22,334 nucleotides of DNA from JAKFDK01 sp036676195 (GCA_036676195.1 JAKFDK010000045.1:1-22334), one strand, 5' to 3'. Shown: positions 1-8,172, counted from the first letter of the stretch. Numbers and translations are program-made. The notes: generated from the sequence alone by a model not told the origin.

Positions 1-18
1 GATCAAACTCTCCAAAAA
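1..18 (-). rRNA. rrs: 16S ribosomal RNA, extreme 5' end only
   Basis: The reverse complement of the first 11 bases is AGAGTTTGATC, the universal 16S rRNA 5' sequence used as the 27F primer site. The preceding TTTTTTGG matches the usual start of the mature molecule. The gene reads off the left edge, so only about 18 bases are present. The exact mature 5' end is inferred by analogy and not visible. Confidence 0.8.
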
Positions 19-166
19 AGAGTTTGAGCTTTCAGGCTCTAAGTCTTTCGCCGCCTCTCGGCGGCGTTTTGGCTCGCTTGGCTTTCCTCTTCACACTACA
101 CTGTTCAGTTCTCAAGGACCGGCTCGGGTTGCTGCTGCGTTGTGTTCAGCACCGCAGCAAGATCAT
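19..166 (-). promoter_or_regulatory. 16S rRNA leader / processing region
   Basis: Read leftwards, this is the transcribed leader of the rRNA operon. It has a perfect 7-bp hairpin with a 4-base loop at 49-66 (CGCCGCC arms). Around 100-122 the reverse complement reads CTTGAGAACTGAACAG, a motif common in Firmicutes rRNA leaders and spacers, where it takes part in RNase III processing stems. No tRNA or protein gene is visible in it. Confidence 0.6.
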
Positions 167-195
167 ACTTTAGCATACCGTTTCTTCAGCGTCAA
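167..195 (-). promoter_or_regulatory. Probable rRNA operon promoter (proximal)
   Basis: On the minus strand, TTGACG (190-195) and TAAAGT (167-172) are separated by 17 bp, a good sigma-A-type arrangement upstream of the 16S leader. Being the closest well-spaced pair, it is the likely main promoter. Confidence 0.55.
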
Positions 196-321
196 GCCGC
201 CATTTTGTGGCTTTTTCGCTCGCCCGTGCAAATCTCTGCGGGCACCAGGGTCACCGCTCCCGCCGCCGCCAGACCGGCTTTCAACCTTGGCCTGCGCACC
301 GCAGCCCAGTGACAGTACATG

Positions 322-351
322 ATGCTACCATTCCGTCACCCTGTGCGTCAA
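322..351 (-). promoter_or_regulatory. Possible second (distal) rRNA operon promoter
   Basis: On the minus strand, TTGACG (346-351) and TAGCAT (322-327) are 18 bp apart. The -35 hexamer is identical to that of the proximal promoter, and tandem promoters are usual for rRNA operons in Firmicutes. The -10 is poor (4 of 6), so confidence is modest. Confidence 0.35.
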
Positions 352-601
352 CCACCAACACCTGGATATTTGACAAAAAATCGTGGCACCTGACGGTGGC
401 CGGGGTTGTTCACCCAGGGGTGCGCGTGCGCGACGGATTCAGCCGCGTCTGTTTCCCATATACATAGGGCGGATGACCGGTGTCATTCCGAACAGCAACC
501 GCGGCGTTGAGGCCGGGCAGCGCTGGGCACACGGCTCCGCACAAATCCGGTGCAGGGGTGCTTTCCGTGGTTGGCGAAATGTGGCGTCAGAGGTGGTTCC
601 C
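352..601. other. Intergenic region, no gene recognised
   Basis: This lies between the leftward rRNA promoters and the rightward aminotransferase. The aminotransferase frame stays open back to 383, but the upstream residues match nothing in the family and a good ribosome binding site sits directly before 602. I see no convincing rightward promoter. Confidence 0.5.
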
Positions 602-1768
602 GTGATCAGACGTCCGCAAAGACTGGAGCAGTTGAGCGGCAGTATATTCAGCCTGATGGACGATGCCAAGCGACGGGTCCAGGCCAAGGGTCTGGACGTT
701 ATTAACCTGAGCGTAGGCTCCCCCGATCTGCCTCCGGCCCCTCATATCGTAGCCGCATTGCAGGAGGCGGCCACCGACCTGACCGTTTACGGTTATCCGC
801 TGCGCGACCTGCCCGCTTTCCGAACGGCTGTAACAGACTGGTATATGCGGCGGTTCGGCGTGCAGATGGAGCCGGAAACGCAGGTCGTGAGCCTGACCGG
901 GTCCCAGGAGGGCCTTGCCCATTTCACCCTCGGTTTTTGCGACCCGGGGGATCTTGTTCTGGTGCCCGACCCCGGCTACCCGATCTATCTGGCCGGGCCG
1001 GTCCTCATGGGGGCTCAGCTTTACCACTATCCGCTGCGGCCGGAAAACGGCTATGTCCTGGACCCGGAGGACATCCCCATCGCCGTCTGGCGTAAGGCCA
1101 AGGTACTGCTCATCAATTATCCGAGCAACCCCCTGGCGGCGGTGGCGGACCTCGGTTTTTACACCCGGGTGGTCGAATACGCGCAACTCTATGATGTGGC
1201 GGTGTTACATGATGCCGCTTATTCGGAACTGGCCTTCGACGGCTACCGCCCGCCCAGCTTTCTGCAGGTGCCGGGGGCACTGGAGGTCGGCATTGAATTC
1301 AATTCCCTGTCCAAGACCTACAATATGGCCGGGGCCCGGGTCGCTTATGCCGTAGGTAATCCGCATCTGATCGGCCTGCTGGCCGAAGCCAAGGGTCATT
1401 TGGACTATGGCTTGTTCCGCCCGATTCAACAGGCGGCCATCGCCGCCCTGACCGGTCCCCAGCAATGCGTGGCCGAAATGGCCCGCACCTACCAGGCCAG
1501 GCGCGACGCCCTGGTCCGCGGACTGCGTCAGGCCGGCTGGGATGTGTCCAGCCCGCGGGCCACCATGTTCCTGTGGGCGCGCATTCCCGGCCGGCGCAAC
1601 GCCCTGGAGTTTGTCATCGATGTGCTGGAGCGCACCGGCGTCGTCCTGACGCCCGGATCCGGGTTCGGCCAACAGGGTGAAGGCTATGTCCGCATCGCCC
1701 TTGTCCAGCCGGAGGAGCGCCTGATCGAGGCGGCAGAGCGCATCGGTCGCAGCGCAATCCTGGGCTAG
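602..1768 (+). CDS. Class I/II PLP-dependent aminotransferase, LL-diaminopimelate aminotransferase (DapL)-like
   Basis: A 388-residue fold-type I aminotransferase, the usual family length. The PLP-binding lysine lies in SLSKTYNMAG, following the HDAAYSELAFDGYRPPSFLQ block that closely resembles DapL enzymes, which transaminate tetrahydrodipicolinate to LL-diaminopimelate for lysine and cell wall. The usual NYPNNPTGA motif reads NYPSNPLAA here, a departure near the cofactor pocket, so substrate specificity is uncertain; an alanine- or other amino-acid-specific aminotransferase is the main alternative. GTG at 602 is chosen because AGAGGTGG at 590-597 is well spaced and the residue alignment to the family begins here; the longer open frame back to 383 is not supported. 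It stands alone, divergent from the rRNA operon, with no lysine genes beside it. Confidence 0.85.
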   Translation: MIRRPQRLEQLSGSIFSLMDDAKRRVQAKGLDVINLSVGSPDLPPAPHIVAALQEAATDLTVYGYPLRDLPAFRTAVTDWYMRRFGVQMEPETQVVSLTGSQEGLAHFTLGFCDPGDLVLVPDPGYPIYLAGPVLMGAQLYHYPLRPENGYVLDPEDIPIAVWRKAKVLLINYPSNPLAAVADLGFYTRVVEYAQLYDVAVLHDAAYSELAFDGYRPPSFLQVPGALEVGIEFNSLSKTYNMAGARVAYAVGNPHLIGLLAEAKGHLDYGLFRPIQQAAIAALTGPQQCVAEMARTYQARRDALVRGLRQAGWDVSSPRATMFLWARIPGRRNALEFVIDVLERTGVVLTPGSGFGQQGEGYVRIALVQPEERLIEAAERIGRSAILG

Positions 1769-2208
1769 TACCGGCGGTGAGCGCAGTGACCCTGGGTCGG
1801 CGCCCGCTTGGAGGAGCCCTCGTTTGTAGCGCCGTGGATGCCAGTCGGCGGTTGCGCTCTGTCCCCGCGGGGGAGCCGGCCGCTGGAATCGTCCATTTTT
1901 GCCACCCCGCAGGCGCCGCGGGCTGGGCAAAACCGGACGTTTCTGCAAAACGGGAAGCAACCTCCGCGGATCAATGGCTGGTCAGCCATCTCCTTCCGAC
2001 CCTCACCGCCGCCAAGTGGCCGTACGAAGGCGATCTCTTGTCTGATCACGCAACTGCGCTACGTGAAGTGGCACTGGCTGCAACGCTGCTCGCCAAACCA
2101 CTCCCGAGCAGCTCTGCCCGAGTCTCAACCCTCGGGGCTCCTCACCAGGCTTGGAAGGAACTTATGAAACGCTGTCCCAGGTCACCTGCACTGCGCACAG
2201 ACACAACA
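1769..2208. other. 440-bp intergenic region, no gene recognised
   Basis: This lies between the convergent aminotransferase and molybdoprotein genes. Open frames exist on both strands (for example 1777-2421 plus, 1765-2049 minus), but the longest overlaps the molybdoprotein gene and none shows a ribosome binding site or familiar motif. I looked for signatures of RNase P RNA, SRP RNA, tmRNA, T-box and common riboswitches and found none. Confidence 0.5.
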
Positions 2209-2231
2209 GGGGGGAGAGACCGCCTCCCCCC
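2209..2231 (-). terminator. Weak hairpin terminator after the molybdoprotein gene
   Basis: An 8-bp stem (GGGGGGAG at 2209-2216 with CTCCCCCC at 2224-2231) and a 7-base loop lie just after the stop codon at 2235. The minus-strand tail TGTTGTGT is only moderately T-rich. Confidence 0.4.
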
Positions 2232-2234
2232 CAT

Positions 2235-2819
2235 TCAGTCGTCGCTGTACCGTTCTTCCGCCCACGGGTCGCCCCGCATGTGGTACCCGTTACGCTCCCA
2301 GAAACCCGGGCGGTCATCGGCGATAAACTCCAGGCCCCGCACCCATTTGGCGCTCTTCCAGAAGTACAGGTGCGGCACCACCAGCCGTAACGGCCAGCCG
2401 TGTTCCGGTGTCAGCGCCTGACCGTTGGCCACATCGGCAAACAGGACGTTGTCGGCGAGCAGATCCGCCAGTGGCAGGTTGGTGGTAAAGCCCTGCTCGG
2501 CATGCACCATGACATGCCGGGCTTCCGGACGCGGCCGGATCCGGCTGAAGACCTCCTGAAACGGGATGCCGCCAAAGCTCATATCAAGGCGGCTCCACTG
2601 GGTCACACAGTGAATATCAACAGTCATGGTGGTTCTGGGCAAGGCCATAAACTCTTCCCAGGTCCAGACCCGTTCCTCTTCGACCAGGCCGAAAACCCGG
2701 AATTTCCACTTGCCCAGATCAACCCAGGGTACCTGGCCGGCATGCAGAACCGGCCAATCCCCGGTCTGCCATTGCCCCGGCGGAATGCGTGGGTTTGGCG
2801 CGCTCACGGTGCGAATCAC
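2235..2819 (-). CDS. Sulfite oxidase-like molybdopterin-dependent oxidoreductase
   Basis: A 194-residue single-domain member of the oxidoreductase molybdopterin-binding (sulfite oxidase-like, YuiH-type) family. The segment CVTQWSRLDMSFGGIPF carries the conserved cysteine expected to ligate molybdenum, and the C-terminus GYHMRGDPWAEERY is typical of this short bacterial group. There is no Tat or Sec signal, so a cytoplasmic location is inferred, unlike periplasmic MsrP. Substrate is unknown; family members reduce or oxidise small S- or N-oxides. The GTG start at 2819 has only a weak upstream GGG. It lies 66 bp after the ECF sigma gene on the same strand and may be a target or co-transcribed partner, though an extended -10 promoter sits between them. 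Confidence 0.85.
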   Translation of the reverse strand: MIRTVSAPNPRIPPGQWQTGDWPVLHAGQVPWVDLGKWKFRVFGLVEEERVWTWEEFMALPRTTMTVDIHCVTQWSRLDMSFGGIPFQEVFSRIRPRPEARHVMVHAEQGFTTNLPLADLLADNVLFADVANGQALTPEHGWPLRLVVPHLYFWKSAKWVRGLEFIADDRPGFWERNGYHMRGDPWAEERYSDD

Positions 2820-2843
2820 CCCGTTTGGCCGCTGATGGTGTTT

Positions 2844-2852
2844 AGTATACCA
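2844..2852 (-). promoter_or_regulatory. Possible extended -10 promoter for the molybdoprotein gene
   Basis: On the minus strand TGGTATACT matches an extended -10 element (TGN then TATACT). It lies about 25 bp before the GTG start at 2819. No good -35 is seen, which extended -10 promoters can tolerate. Recognition by the adjacent ECF factor cannot be judged. Confidence 0.35.
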
Positions 2853-2885
2853 CGCTTACAGCCAAGCCCGAGTCGGGCGCGCACC

Positions 2886-3476
2886 CTACCCGACGGCGCT
2901 CGCCGGGGCCGGTGTCCGCCTGTCCATTTGCAGCCAAATCCGCCTGGCCTGGCGCCGGGCCCGGGAATGCCGGGATTTGACCGTCCCCACCGGCAGGTCC
3001 ATAAAAGCGGCCACCTCCTCCTGCGTGTAGCCTTCCAGGTCCCGCAGGGCCAGAATCAGGCGGGCTTCCGGCGGCATCAGACGCAGAGCCGTCACCACCG
3101 CAAAGCGGGTCTCCAACTGCTCCAACTCGGCCTGTGCGCCAGGGTCGGGGGCATCGGTCAGGGGGTTGTGCAAATCGTTCCGCGGCGCCAGCACCACCTC
3201 GCGCCGAGACTTGCGCCGGCGGAGCAAATCCAGGCAGGCATTGACCAGAACCCGCCGGACCCAAACGCCAAAGCTGGACTCGCCGCGAAACTGCCCCAGC
3301 CGCAGGTAGGCCCGCAGCAGTGTTTCCTGCACCACATCGGCGGCATCTTCCCGGTTAGCCGTCAGCCGGTAGGCCAACTGAAACAGCCGCCGCTCATGCG
3401 GGGCGTACAACTGGGCGAAGGCATCACCGTCACCGGCCCGGGCCCGGCCCACCAGCGCCAGTTCTGTCTCAGTCAT
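2886..3476 (-). CDS. ECF-type RNA polymerase sigma factor
   Basis: A 196-residue sigma-70 family protein with only regions 2 and 4, as in extracytoplasmic-function factors. Region 2 runs from about residue 18 to 85 (DAFAQLYAPHERRLFQLAY, then NREDAADVVQETLLRAY). Region 4 covers roughly 125-180 (MPPEARLILALRDLEGYTQE, then the DNA-reading LPVGTVKSRHSRAR). ATG at 3476 gives the standard N-terminus. The start overlaps the stop of the upstream SDR-like gene by 8 bp (ATGACTGA), so translation is probably coupled. No anti-sigma factor with a zinc-binding or membrane segment is adjacent, which is unusual. Regulation may therefore come through the coupled SDR-like protein or from elsewhere; that is inference. 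Confidence 0.9.
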   Translation of the reverse strand: MTETELALVGRARAGDGDAFAQLYAPHERRLFQLAYRLTANREDAADVVQETLLRAYLRLGQFRGESSFGVWVRRVLVNACLDLLRRRKSRREVVLAPRNDLHNPLTDAPDPGAQAELEQLETRFAVVTALRLMPPEARLILALRDLEGYTQEEVAAFMDLPVGTVKSRHSRARRQARRIWLQMDRRTPAPASAVG

Positions 3477-4230
3477 ACCGCCCGCCGCCCCTTTCCGTGT
3501 AGCCGCCATCCACCGGCAACACCGTACCGGTAATAAACGAGGCATCGTCGCTGAGCAAGAATACAGCGGCCGCAGCCACCTCTTCCGGACGGCCTGCCCG
3601 GCCCAGCGGCACCGAACGCTCCAGCCAGCCGGCAATGTCCCGGTGCCCGGCCCGGCCGCTGCACAGGCCAGCCTGACTGGACACCGCATGCGCCAACTGC
3701 GGGCCGGCAATCGGCCCCGGGTGCAGGCAATTGACCCGGATGCCGCGCGGCCCCCATTCGCCGGCCAGTTTGCGGATCAGGGCCGCCAGCCCGCCGCGCC
3801 CCGTCGCTGAGCCCTCCCCGGCAGCGTTGCCCGGGGAAGGGGCAGCGTCGGCAATATAGACCACACTGCCCGGCCCGGCTGCCGCCATGCCGACCAAAAC
3901 GGCCCGGGTGCTCCCGTACGCCGCCCGCAGGATCACCGCCGGGGAGCGGTCCCGGCCGGACAGGACCTGAACCAGCCCATCCAGCCGGCCGTAGGTTTCC
4001 CGGGCGAAGGCAGCCATCCGGTCACAGGCAGTGGCAGCGGCCACGGCAGCGGGCAGACAGGCCGCCCTCCCGCCCTGGTCCCTGACCATATTCACCGTTT
4101 CCGCCACCGCCCGGCTGTCCGGTCCGGCCACCACCACCGTTGCTCCCGCCGATGCACTGCGCAGGGCAACCGCCCGCGTGATCCCCCGACCGTCTCCAAC
4201 CACCAGGATGACCTTTCCGGTCAGCCACAT
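3469..4230 (-). CDS. Short-chain dehydrogenase/reductase-like protein lacking the catalytic triad
   Basis: A 253-residue Rossmann-fold SDR. The dinucleotide-binding motif is visible as VVGDGRGITRAVA (residues 10-22), and the C-terminus has the family pattern GIRVNCLHPGPIAGP and FITGTVLPVDGGYTERGG. The active-site elements are missing: the NNAG position reads VLSG (about 89-92), the Ser strand reads VVYIADAA (about 123-130), and the YxxxK helix reads GEGSATGRGGLAAL (138-151), with neither Tyr nor Lys in place. The central part is also shorter than usual. It probably binds NAD(P) or a ligand without redox catalysis. The start has AGAGGTGAG upstream. The gene overlaps the ECF sigma gene by 8 bp, so a sensing or partner role is a reasonable guess. 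Frames and G/C-ending codons look intact. Confidence 0.85.
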   Translation of the reverse strand: MWLTGKVILVVGDGRGITRAVALRSASAGATVVVAGPDSRAVAETVNMVRDQGGRAACLPAAVAAATACDRMAAFARETYGRLDGLVQVLSGRDRSPAVILRAAYGSTRAVLVGMAAAGPGSVVYIADAAPSPGNAAGEGSATGRGGLAALIRKLAGEWGPRGIRVNCLHPGPIAGPQLAHAVSSQAGLCSGRAGHRDIAGWLERSVPLGRAGRPEEVAAAAVFLLSDDASFITGTVLPVDGGYTERGGGRYD

Positions 4231-4361
4231 GGCTGCTCACCTCTTGTATACCCATCATCGCAAAATCCTGGCCGGCTGGCATCGGCTGTGTTACGAGTTT
4301 TCCAGCCGTCTGCGCACCGGCCGCGGCACTAGGTAGGGCAGCCTGGCATACCTAAAGACAG

Positions 4362-4393
4362 CCGGGAGGCGACGGCTGTCCGTCGCCTCCCGG
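4362..4393 (-). terminator. Strong hairpin after the LuxR-family regulator gene
   Basis: A perfect 14-bp GC-rich stem (4362-4375 with 4380-4393) and a 4-base loop lie 11 bp after the regulator stop codon. The minus-strand tail is CTGTCTTT, weakly T-rich. It separates the regulator from the SDR/sigma operon. Confidence 0.6.
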
Positions 4394-4404
4394 CCACTGC
4401 GGTC

Positions 4405-7344
4405 TTAACGTTGGGCATTATACAGCCCCCGGGCCGCCGCCACTGCCACCAGTTCCGCCCGACCAGAGACATCGAGCTTGCGCAGCAAGTTCTGCACGTG
4501 GGCATCCACGGTGCGGCGGCTGATGAACAGTTCCTGGCCGATTTCCCGGTTAGTCAGCCCCCGGGCGACCAGGGCAAGCACCTCGGTCTCCCGTTCACTC
4601 AGCGCACCCGCCGTCGTCCGGCGCACCGACGCAGCAGCGGCACCCAGGCTGCGCAACAGGGCGCGGGCGGCGTCGGCATCCCGACGGGCCCCCAGACGAT
4701 CAAAATCCTCCAGTGCGACCCGGGCCTGTTCCACGGCACCATTTTCGTCACCGGCCTCCAGCAAGGCCCGCGCCAGGGCCAGGACAGCGCGCCCGGTCTC
4801 GTGGGGCAGTTCCAGGCTGCGGAACTGCCGGGCCGCTTCGGTCAGGTGGCGGCAGGCGGCTGCGGGCTCCCGGGCCAACTGCCCGGCCAGGAAAACCCCC
4901 CAGGCCGTAGCCCGGCCCCGCTCCGGCCCGGCCGCCAGCAACTCATCCACCTCGGCCGCCGCCGCCGGGTCTCCCAGTTGCACGGCCGCTTCCGCCGCCG
5001 ACGGCAGGGCCCAGTACATCCACTCCATAAACCCGGCGTCCCGCGCCCGGCTGACGGCCCGCAGCGCATCGGCCCGGGCCTGTTGCCAGTCCCCGGTCAG
5101 GGCGTGACACGACGCCAGCGCGACCAGTGCGGGAATTTCAGAGAGGCTGTCGGCGTGCACCCCCGCCAGCGACCGGCGGGCCTCAGCCGCCGCGGCCTCG
5201 GCTGCCGTCAGGTCGCCGGCCAGGGCATCGGCCCGGGCCAGCACGGCGTAGTTACGCGGCAACTGGGCGGGCAGGCCCAGCCGCCGCAGCAGCTCCTCGG
5301 CCTCCAACGCCGCCTGGCGTGCCCCGGCCCACTGGCCGGACTGGGTCAGTAGCATGCACTGTCCGGCACGGGCCAGTCCCCGCAGGTCGGGCGACTGCAA
5401 CTGTTCCGCCAATTCCAGGCATGGCTCCATACCGGCGGCGGCAGCACGCATCTCCCCCCGCAGCAGGTGCAGCATGGCGACGGGAAACAGCGCCCAGAAC
5501 ATGGTATACCGCTGTCCGCCGGCCGCTGCCAGGGCCTGCTGGGAGTGGGCCAGTCCCACCTCTGCCTCGGTGGTATAGGCGTACGCCAGAACCAGCACGG
5601 CGTGGCTCTGAGCCACCAGATGCGGGTCCTGCAGGCGCCCGGCAATGTCCAGGGCCTGCTGACCGGCCAGGCGGCCGGCCTCGACCTGCCCCAGACGCAC
5701 CTGGTGCTGACACTGCACCTGTAGCAGGCGGACCCGCTCGGTTTCGGCTTCAGAATCGCCGGCGCACCCCGCCAGAATCTGAATCCCGCGCTGCCACCAT
5801 TCCAGCGCCTCGGCATGGCGGGCCAGCCACCAGAGCGTTGCCCCCACCAGGCGGCAGGCCCGGCCCCGCAGAGCCGGCCGGACACCGGGGTCAGCGGCCA
5901 CCGCCGACAAATGCTGCTCCGCCAGCGAGGTCCGAGACACCAGCAGGTAGGCCAGGCCCAGGTTGAGTAAGATCTGGCTGCGCTCCTGCAGACTGGTCTC
6001 TGTCTCCACCAGGTCCCGGGCGCTCTCCAGCCAGCGTACCGCCTCTTCCGGGGCATGGCGCCGCAGGCAGCGTTCCCCCGCCAGCACCAGGTAACGGCGG
6101 GTGATCTCCCGATACAGGCTCGGGTCGGCCCGCCGGTAATGGTTGGCCACCACCTCCAGCAAGTCCCGCCGGCCTTCCCAGTATTGCATTTCCAGGGTCT
6201 GGGCCGCCCGGCCGTGAAGCAGCAGCCGCCGGACGGCACCCAGATCTTCATCCAGTGCTTCAGCCAGCAGAGGATGGGCAAAGGACCAGGTCACCCCGTC
6301 CCGGTCTGCCTTTTCCACCAGCAGGCGGGCCCGGCAGGCTGCCTCCAGTGCCGCCAGCACCTGGGGCTCCGGACGCCCGCTCAGGGCAGCCAGCAGGCCC
6401 AGGGTGGGCCGCATCGCCAGGACAGCGCACCACTCCAGCAATTCACGGTCCACCGGTTCCAGCGCCGCCAGGCGAGTGCGCACAACATCGCGTACCGTGG
6501 CGGGCAGACCCTGGACCCGGCCCTGAAGACGGGCGCGGGCCAGTTCCTCCAGAAACAGCGGGTTGCCGCTGGCCCGCTCCAGCAAGTGCTCCAGACCGCC
6601 GTCACCGGCAGCCTCGGGCGGCAGCAGCGCCTTGAGCAGGTCGCGGCCGGCCGAGGCCGGCAACGGGCCCAGTTCGATCATCGCCAGGCGGCCACCGCGG
6701 CCCAGCTCCTGGACAGTTTCAGTAAAGGTAGCCACCCCGGCGCCGCCCCCGCTGCGGGCGGCGGCAACCAGTAAAAAGGGCGAATCGGCCAGGTTACGGG
6801 CCACATAGGCGAACAGTTCCAGGGAGGCCGCATCGGCCCAGTGCAGGTCGTCCAGCACCAGCACCAGCGGGGCACGGGCCGAAAGCCGGCGCAGAAACTG
6901 GAATACCGACTCCAGCACACGGCGCCGGTTCGGACCCTGGGCATCCAGGCCCCCACCGACTTGCCCCTGGAAGACGTCCGGCGGGAGTAACCCGGCCAGG
7001 GCCGGGAACACCGGTTCCAGCAGCGGAGCCGCCCACCCCACCACGGCCGACAGTTCCTCCGCGGCCAGACCGCGCAGATACGGGTGCACCGCATCCGCCC
7101 AGATGGCATACGGCAGGTCCAACTCCAGGCGGGAACCCTGCCCGGCCAAGACCAGGCAGCCCAGACGGCGGGCAGAGCGTACCAGTTCCCGAATCAGCCG
7201 GGTCTTACCCATTCCCGGTTCCCCCGTCAGGATCAGCGCCTGTCCCCGACCTTCAATGGCAGCGAGCAGGTGCTCCTGGAGGGCGCCATGCTCCTGTATG
7301 CGCCCGCAAAGCGGTACCTCGCCCATGGGTGCGGTCATCGGCAT
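4405..7344 (-). CDS. Large ATP-dependent LuxR-family transcriptional regulator (AAA ATPase + TPR-like + HTH, MalT/LAL type)
   Basis: A 979-residue STAND-type regulator. The N-terminal ATPase has Walker A GEPGMGKT at 41-48 and Walker B LVLVLDDLHWAD at about 160-171. The long Ala/Leu/Arg-rich middle (roughly 350-900) has the helical-repeat look of TPR sensor regions. The C-terminal 65 residues are a LuxR helix-turn-helix: LSERETEVLALVARGLTN, then EIGQELFISRRTVDAHVQN and LLRKLDVSGRAEL. Such proteins bind an inducer through the repeat region, oligomerise with ATP and activate nearby promoters. ATG at 7344 follows GGGGGAG. The neighbouring SDR/sigma/molybdoprotein operon downstream on the same strand is a plausible target, but a hairpin separates them and the inducer cannot be read from sequence. 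Confidence 0.92.
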   Translation of the reverse strand: MPMTAPMGEVPLCGRIQEHGALQEHLLAAIEGRGQALILTGEPGMGKTRLIRELVRSARRLGCLVLAGQGSRLELDLPYAIWADAVHPYLRGLAAEELSAVVGWAAPLLEPVFPALAGLLPPDVFQGQVGGGLDAQGPNRRRVLESVFQFLRRLSARAPLVLVLDDLHWADAASLELFAYVARNLADSPFLLVAAARSGGGAGVATFTETVQELGRGGRLAMIELGPLPASAGRDLLKALLPPEAAGDGGLEHLLERASGNPLFLEELARARLQGRVQGLPATVRDVVRTRLAALEPVDRELLEWCAVLAMRPTLGLLAALSGRPEPQVLAALEAACRARLLVEKADRDGVTWSFAHPLLAEALDEDLGAVRRLLLHGRAAQTLEMQYWEGRRDLLEVVANHYRRADPSLYREITRRYLVLAGERCLRRHAPEEAVRWLESARDLVETETSLQERSQILLNLGLAYLLVSRTSLAEQHLSAVAADPGVRPALRGRACRLVGATLWWLARHAEALEWWQRGIQILAGCAGDSEAETERVRLLQVQCQHQVRLGQVEAGRLAGQQALDIAGRLQDPHLVAQSHAVLVLAYAYTTEAEVGLAHSQQALAAAGGQRYTMFWALFPVAMLHLLRGEMRAAAAGMEPCLELAEQLQSPDLRGLARAGQCMLLTQSGQWAGARQAALEAEELLRRLGLPAQLPRNYAVLARADALAGDLTAAEAAAAEARRSLAGVHADSLSEIPALVALASCHALTGDWQQARADALRAVSRARDAGFMEWMYWALPSAAEAAVQLGDPAAAAEVDELLAAGPERGRATAWGVFLAGQLAREPAAACRHLTEAARQFRSLELPHETGRAVLALARALLEAGDENGAVEQARVALEDFDRLGARRDADAARALLRSLGAAAASVRRTTAGALSERETEVLALVARGLTNREIGQELFISRRTVDAHVQNLLRKLDVSGRAELVAVAAARGLYNAQR

Positions 7345-7432
7345 GGCTGTCTCCCCCTTGTACCCGGGACGTTTCTGGAATGTAAGGGTTCTAGCCGAAA
7401 AGATCGAATTCCTTTGACAGGGCCATTGGCAA

Positions 7433-7458
7433 CGCCCCCCTGGCGCTGCAGGGGGGCG
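7433..7458 (-). terminator. Hairpin terminator after the DedA gene
   Basis: A perfect 10-bp stem (CGCCCCCCTG at 7433-7442 with its complement at 7449-7458) and a 6-base loop lie 13 bp after the DedA stop codon. There is no real T-run on the minus strand, so it may only be a stabilising 3' hairpin. Confidence 0.45.
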
Positions 7459-7470
7459 CAGTGCTGCGGT

Positions 7471-8082
7471 TCAGATGCGCCGCGGTGTGGCCCGCCGCCA
7501 GCGCCAGATCCAGGCCACCGCCAGGGCCGCCAGAATGATCAGGGCCGCCCGGTCGAGCCAGTACAGATGTTGCCGGACCGTGGCCCAGCGCTGCCCGAGC
7601 TGGTAGCCGGCAAAGGTCAGCGCGAACGACCAGGGCAGAGAACCAAGGAATGTCATGAAAAGAAAGCGGCCAGGTGGCATGCCGGCCACACCGGCCGGTA
7701 GTGAGATCAGAGTGCGCAGGCCGGGGAAAAAGCGTGCCGCAAACACCGCCAGATCCCCGCGCTCCTGGAACCAGCGCTCGGCCCGGGCCAGATCAGCGGG
7801 GCTAAGCCCCACCCAGGGGCCGAAGCGCTGCAACACCGGGCGCCCGCCGCGGCGCCCCACGTAGTAGGCCAGGGCGGACCCAGCCAGCAGCCCGGCATTG
7901 GCCACCAGAGTGGCTGAACCGAGCCCGGCCCGCCCGGTGGCAGCCAGAAAGCCGCCGAAGGGCAGAATCAGTTCGCTGGGCACCGGAATGCAGGCCCCGT
8001 CCAGAAACATGGCAAGGGCGAGGCCCCACAGCCCCGCCGCGTCCAGCCACTTCAGCATCCAGTCCGCCCAGGCTGCAGCCAT
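7471..8082 (-). CDS. DedA/VTT-family membrane protein
   Basis: A 203-residue integral membrane protein of the DedA (SNARE-associated, VTT) family; members are thought to move undecaprenyl phosphate or phospholipids across the membrane. Diagnostic segments are FLDGACIPVPSELILPFGG near residues 27-45, the glycine-rich YYVGRRGGRPVLQRFG, and FFPGLRTLISLPAGVAGM, which carries the functional arginine. Several hydrophobic stretches and a final helix followed by an Arg-rich cytoplasmic tail (WRWRRATPRRI) fit the usual topology. ATG at 8082 follows a purine-rich GGGGGGGAGG. It lies 90 bp downstream of nfo on the same strand, so it may be read from the same transcript. Confidence 0.92.
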   Translation of the reverse strand: MAAAWADWMLKWLDAAGLWGLALAMFLDGACIPVPSELILPFGGFLAATGRAGLGSATLVANAGLLAGSALAYYVGRRGGRPVLQRFGPWVGLSPADLARAERWFQERGDLAVFAARFFPGLRTLISLPAGVAGMPPGRFLFMTFLGSLPWSFALTFAGYQLGQRWATVRQHLYWLDRAALIILAALAVAWIWRWRRATPRRI

Positions 8083-8172
8083 GTGCGCCTCCCCCCCTGT
8101 CCAGGGGTACGCCGCCGGTCACCGGGGTATACCCTTCACCGCGCCGCATCGCCCCACAGCCACAGCCCCCCC

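Noticed and set aside
383..601. N-terminal extension of the aminotransferase frame
   Set aside because: The residues do not resemble the family and a good ribosome binding site precedes GTG 602.
1777..2421. 214-codon plus-strand open frame
   Set aside because: It runs antisense into the molybdoprotein gene, has no ribosome binding site and no recognisable motif; high GC makes such open frames common.
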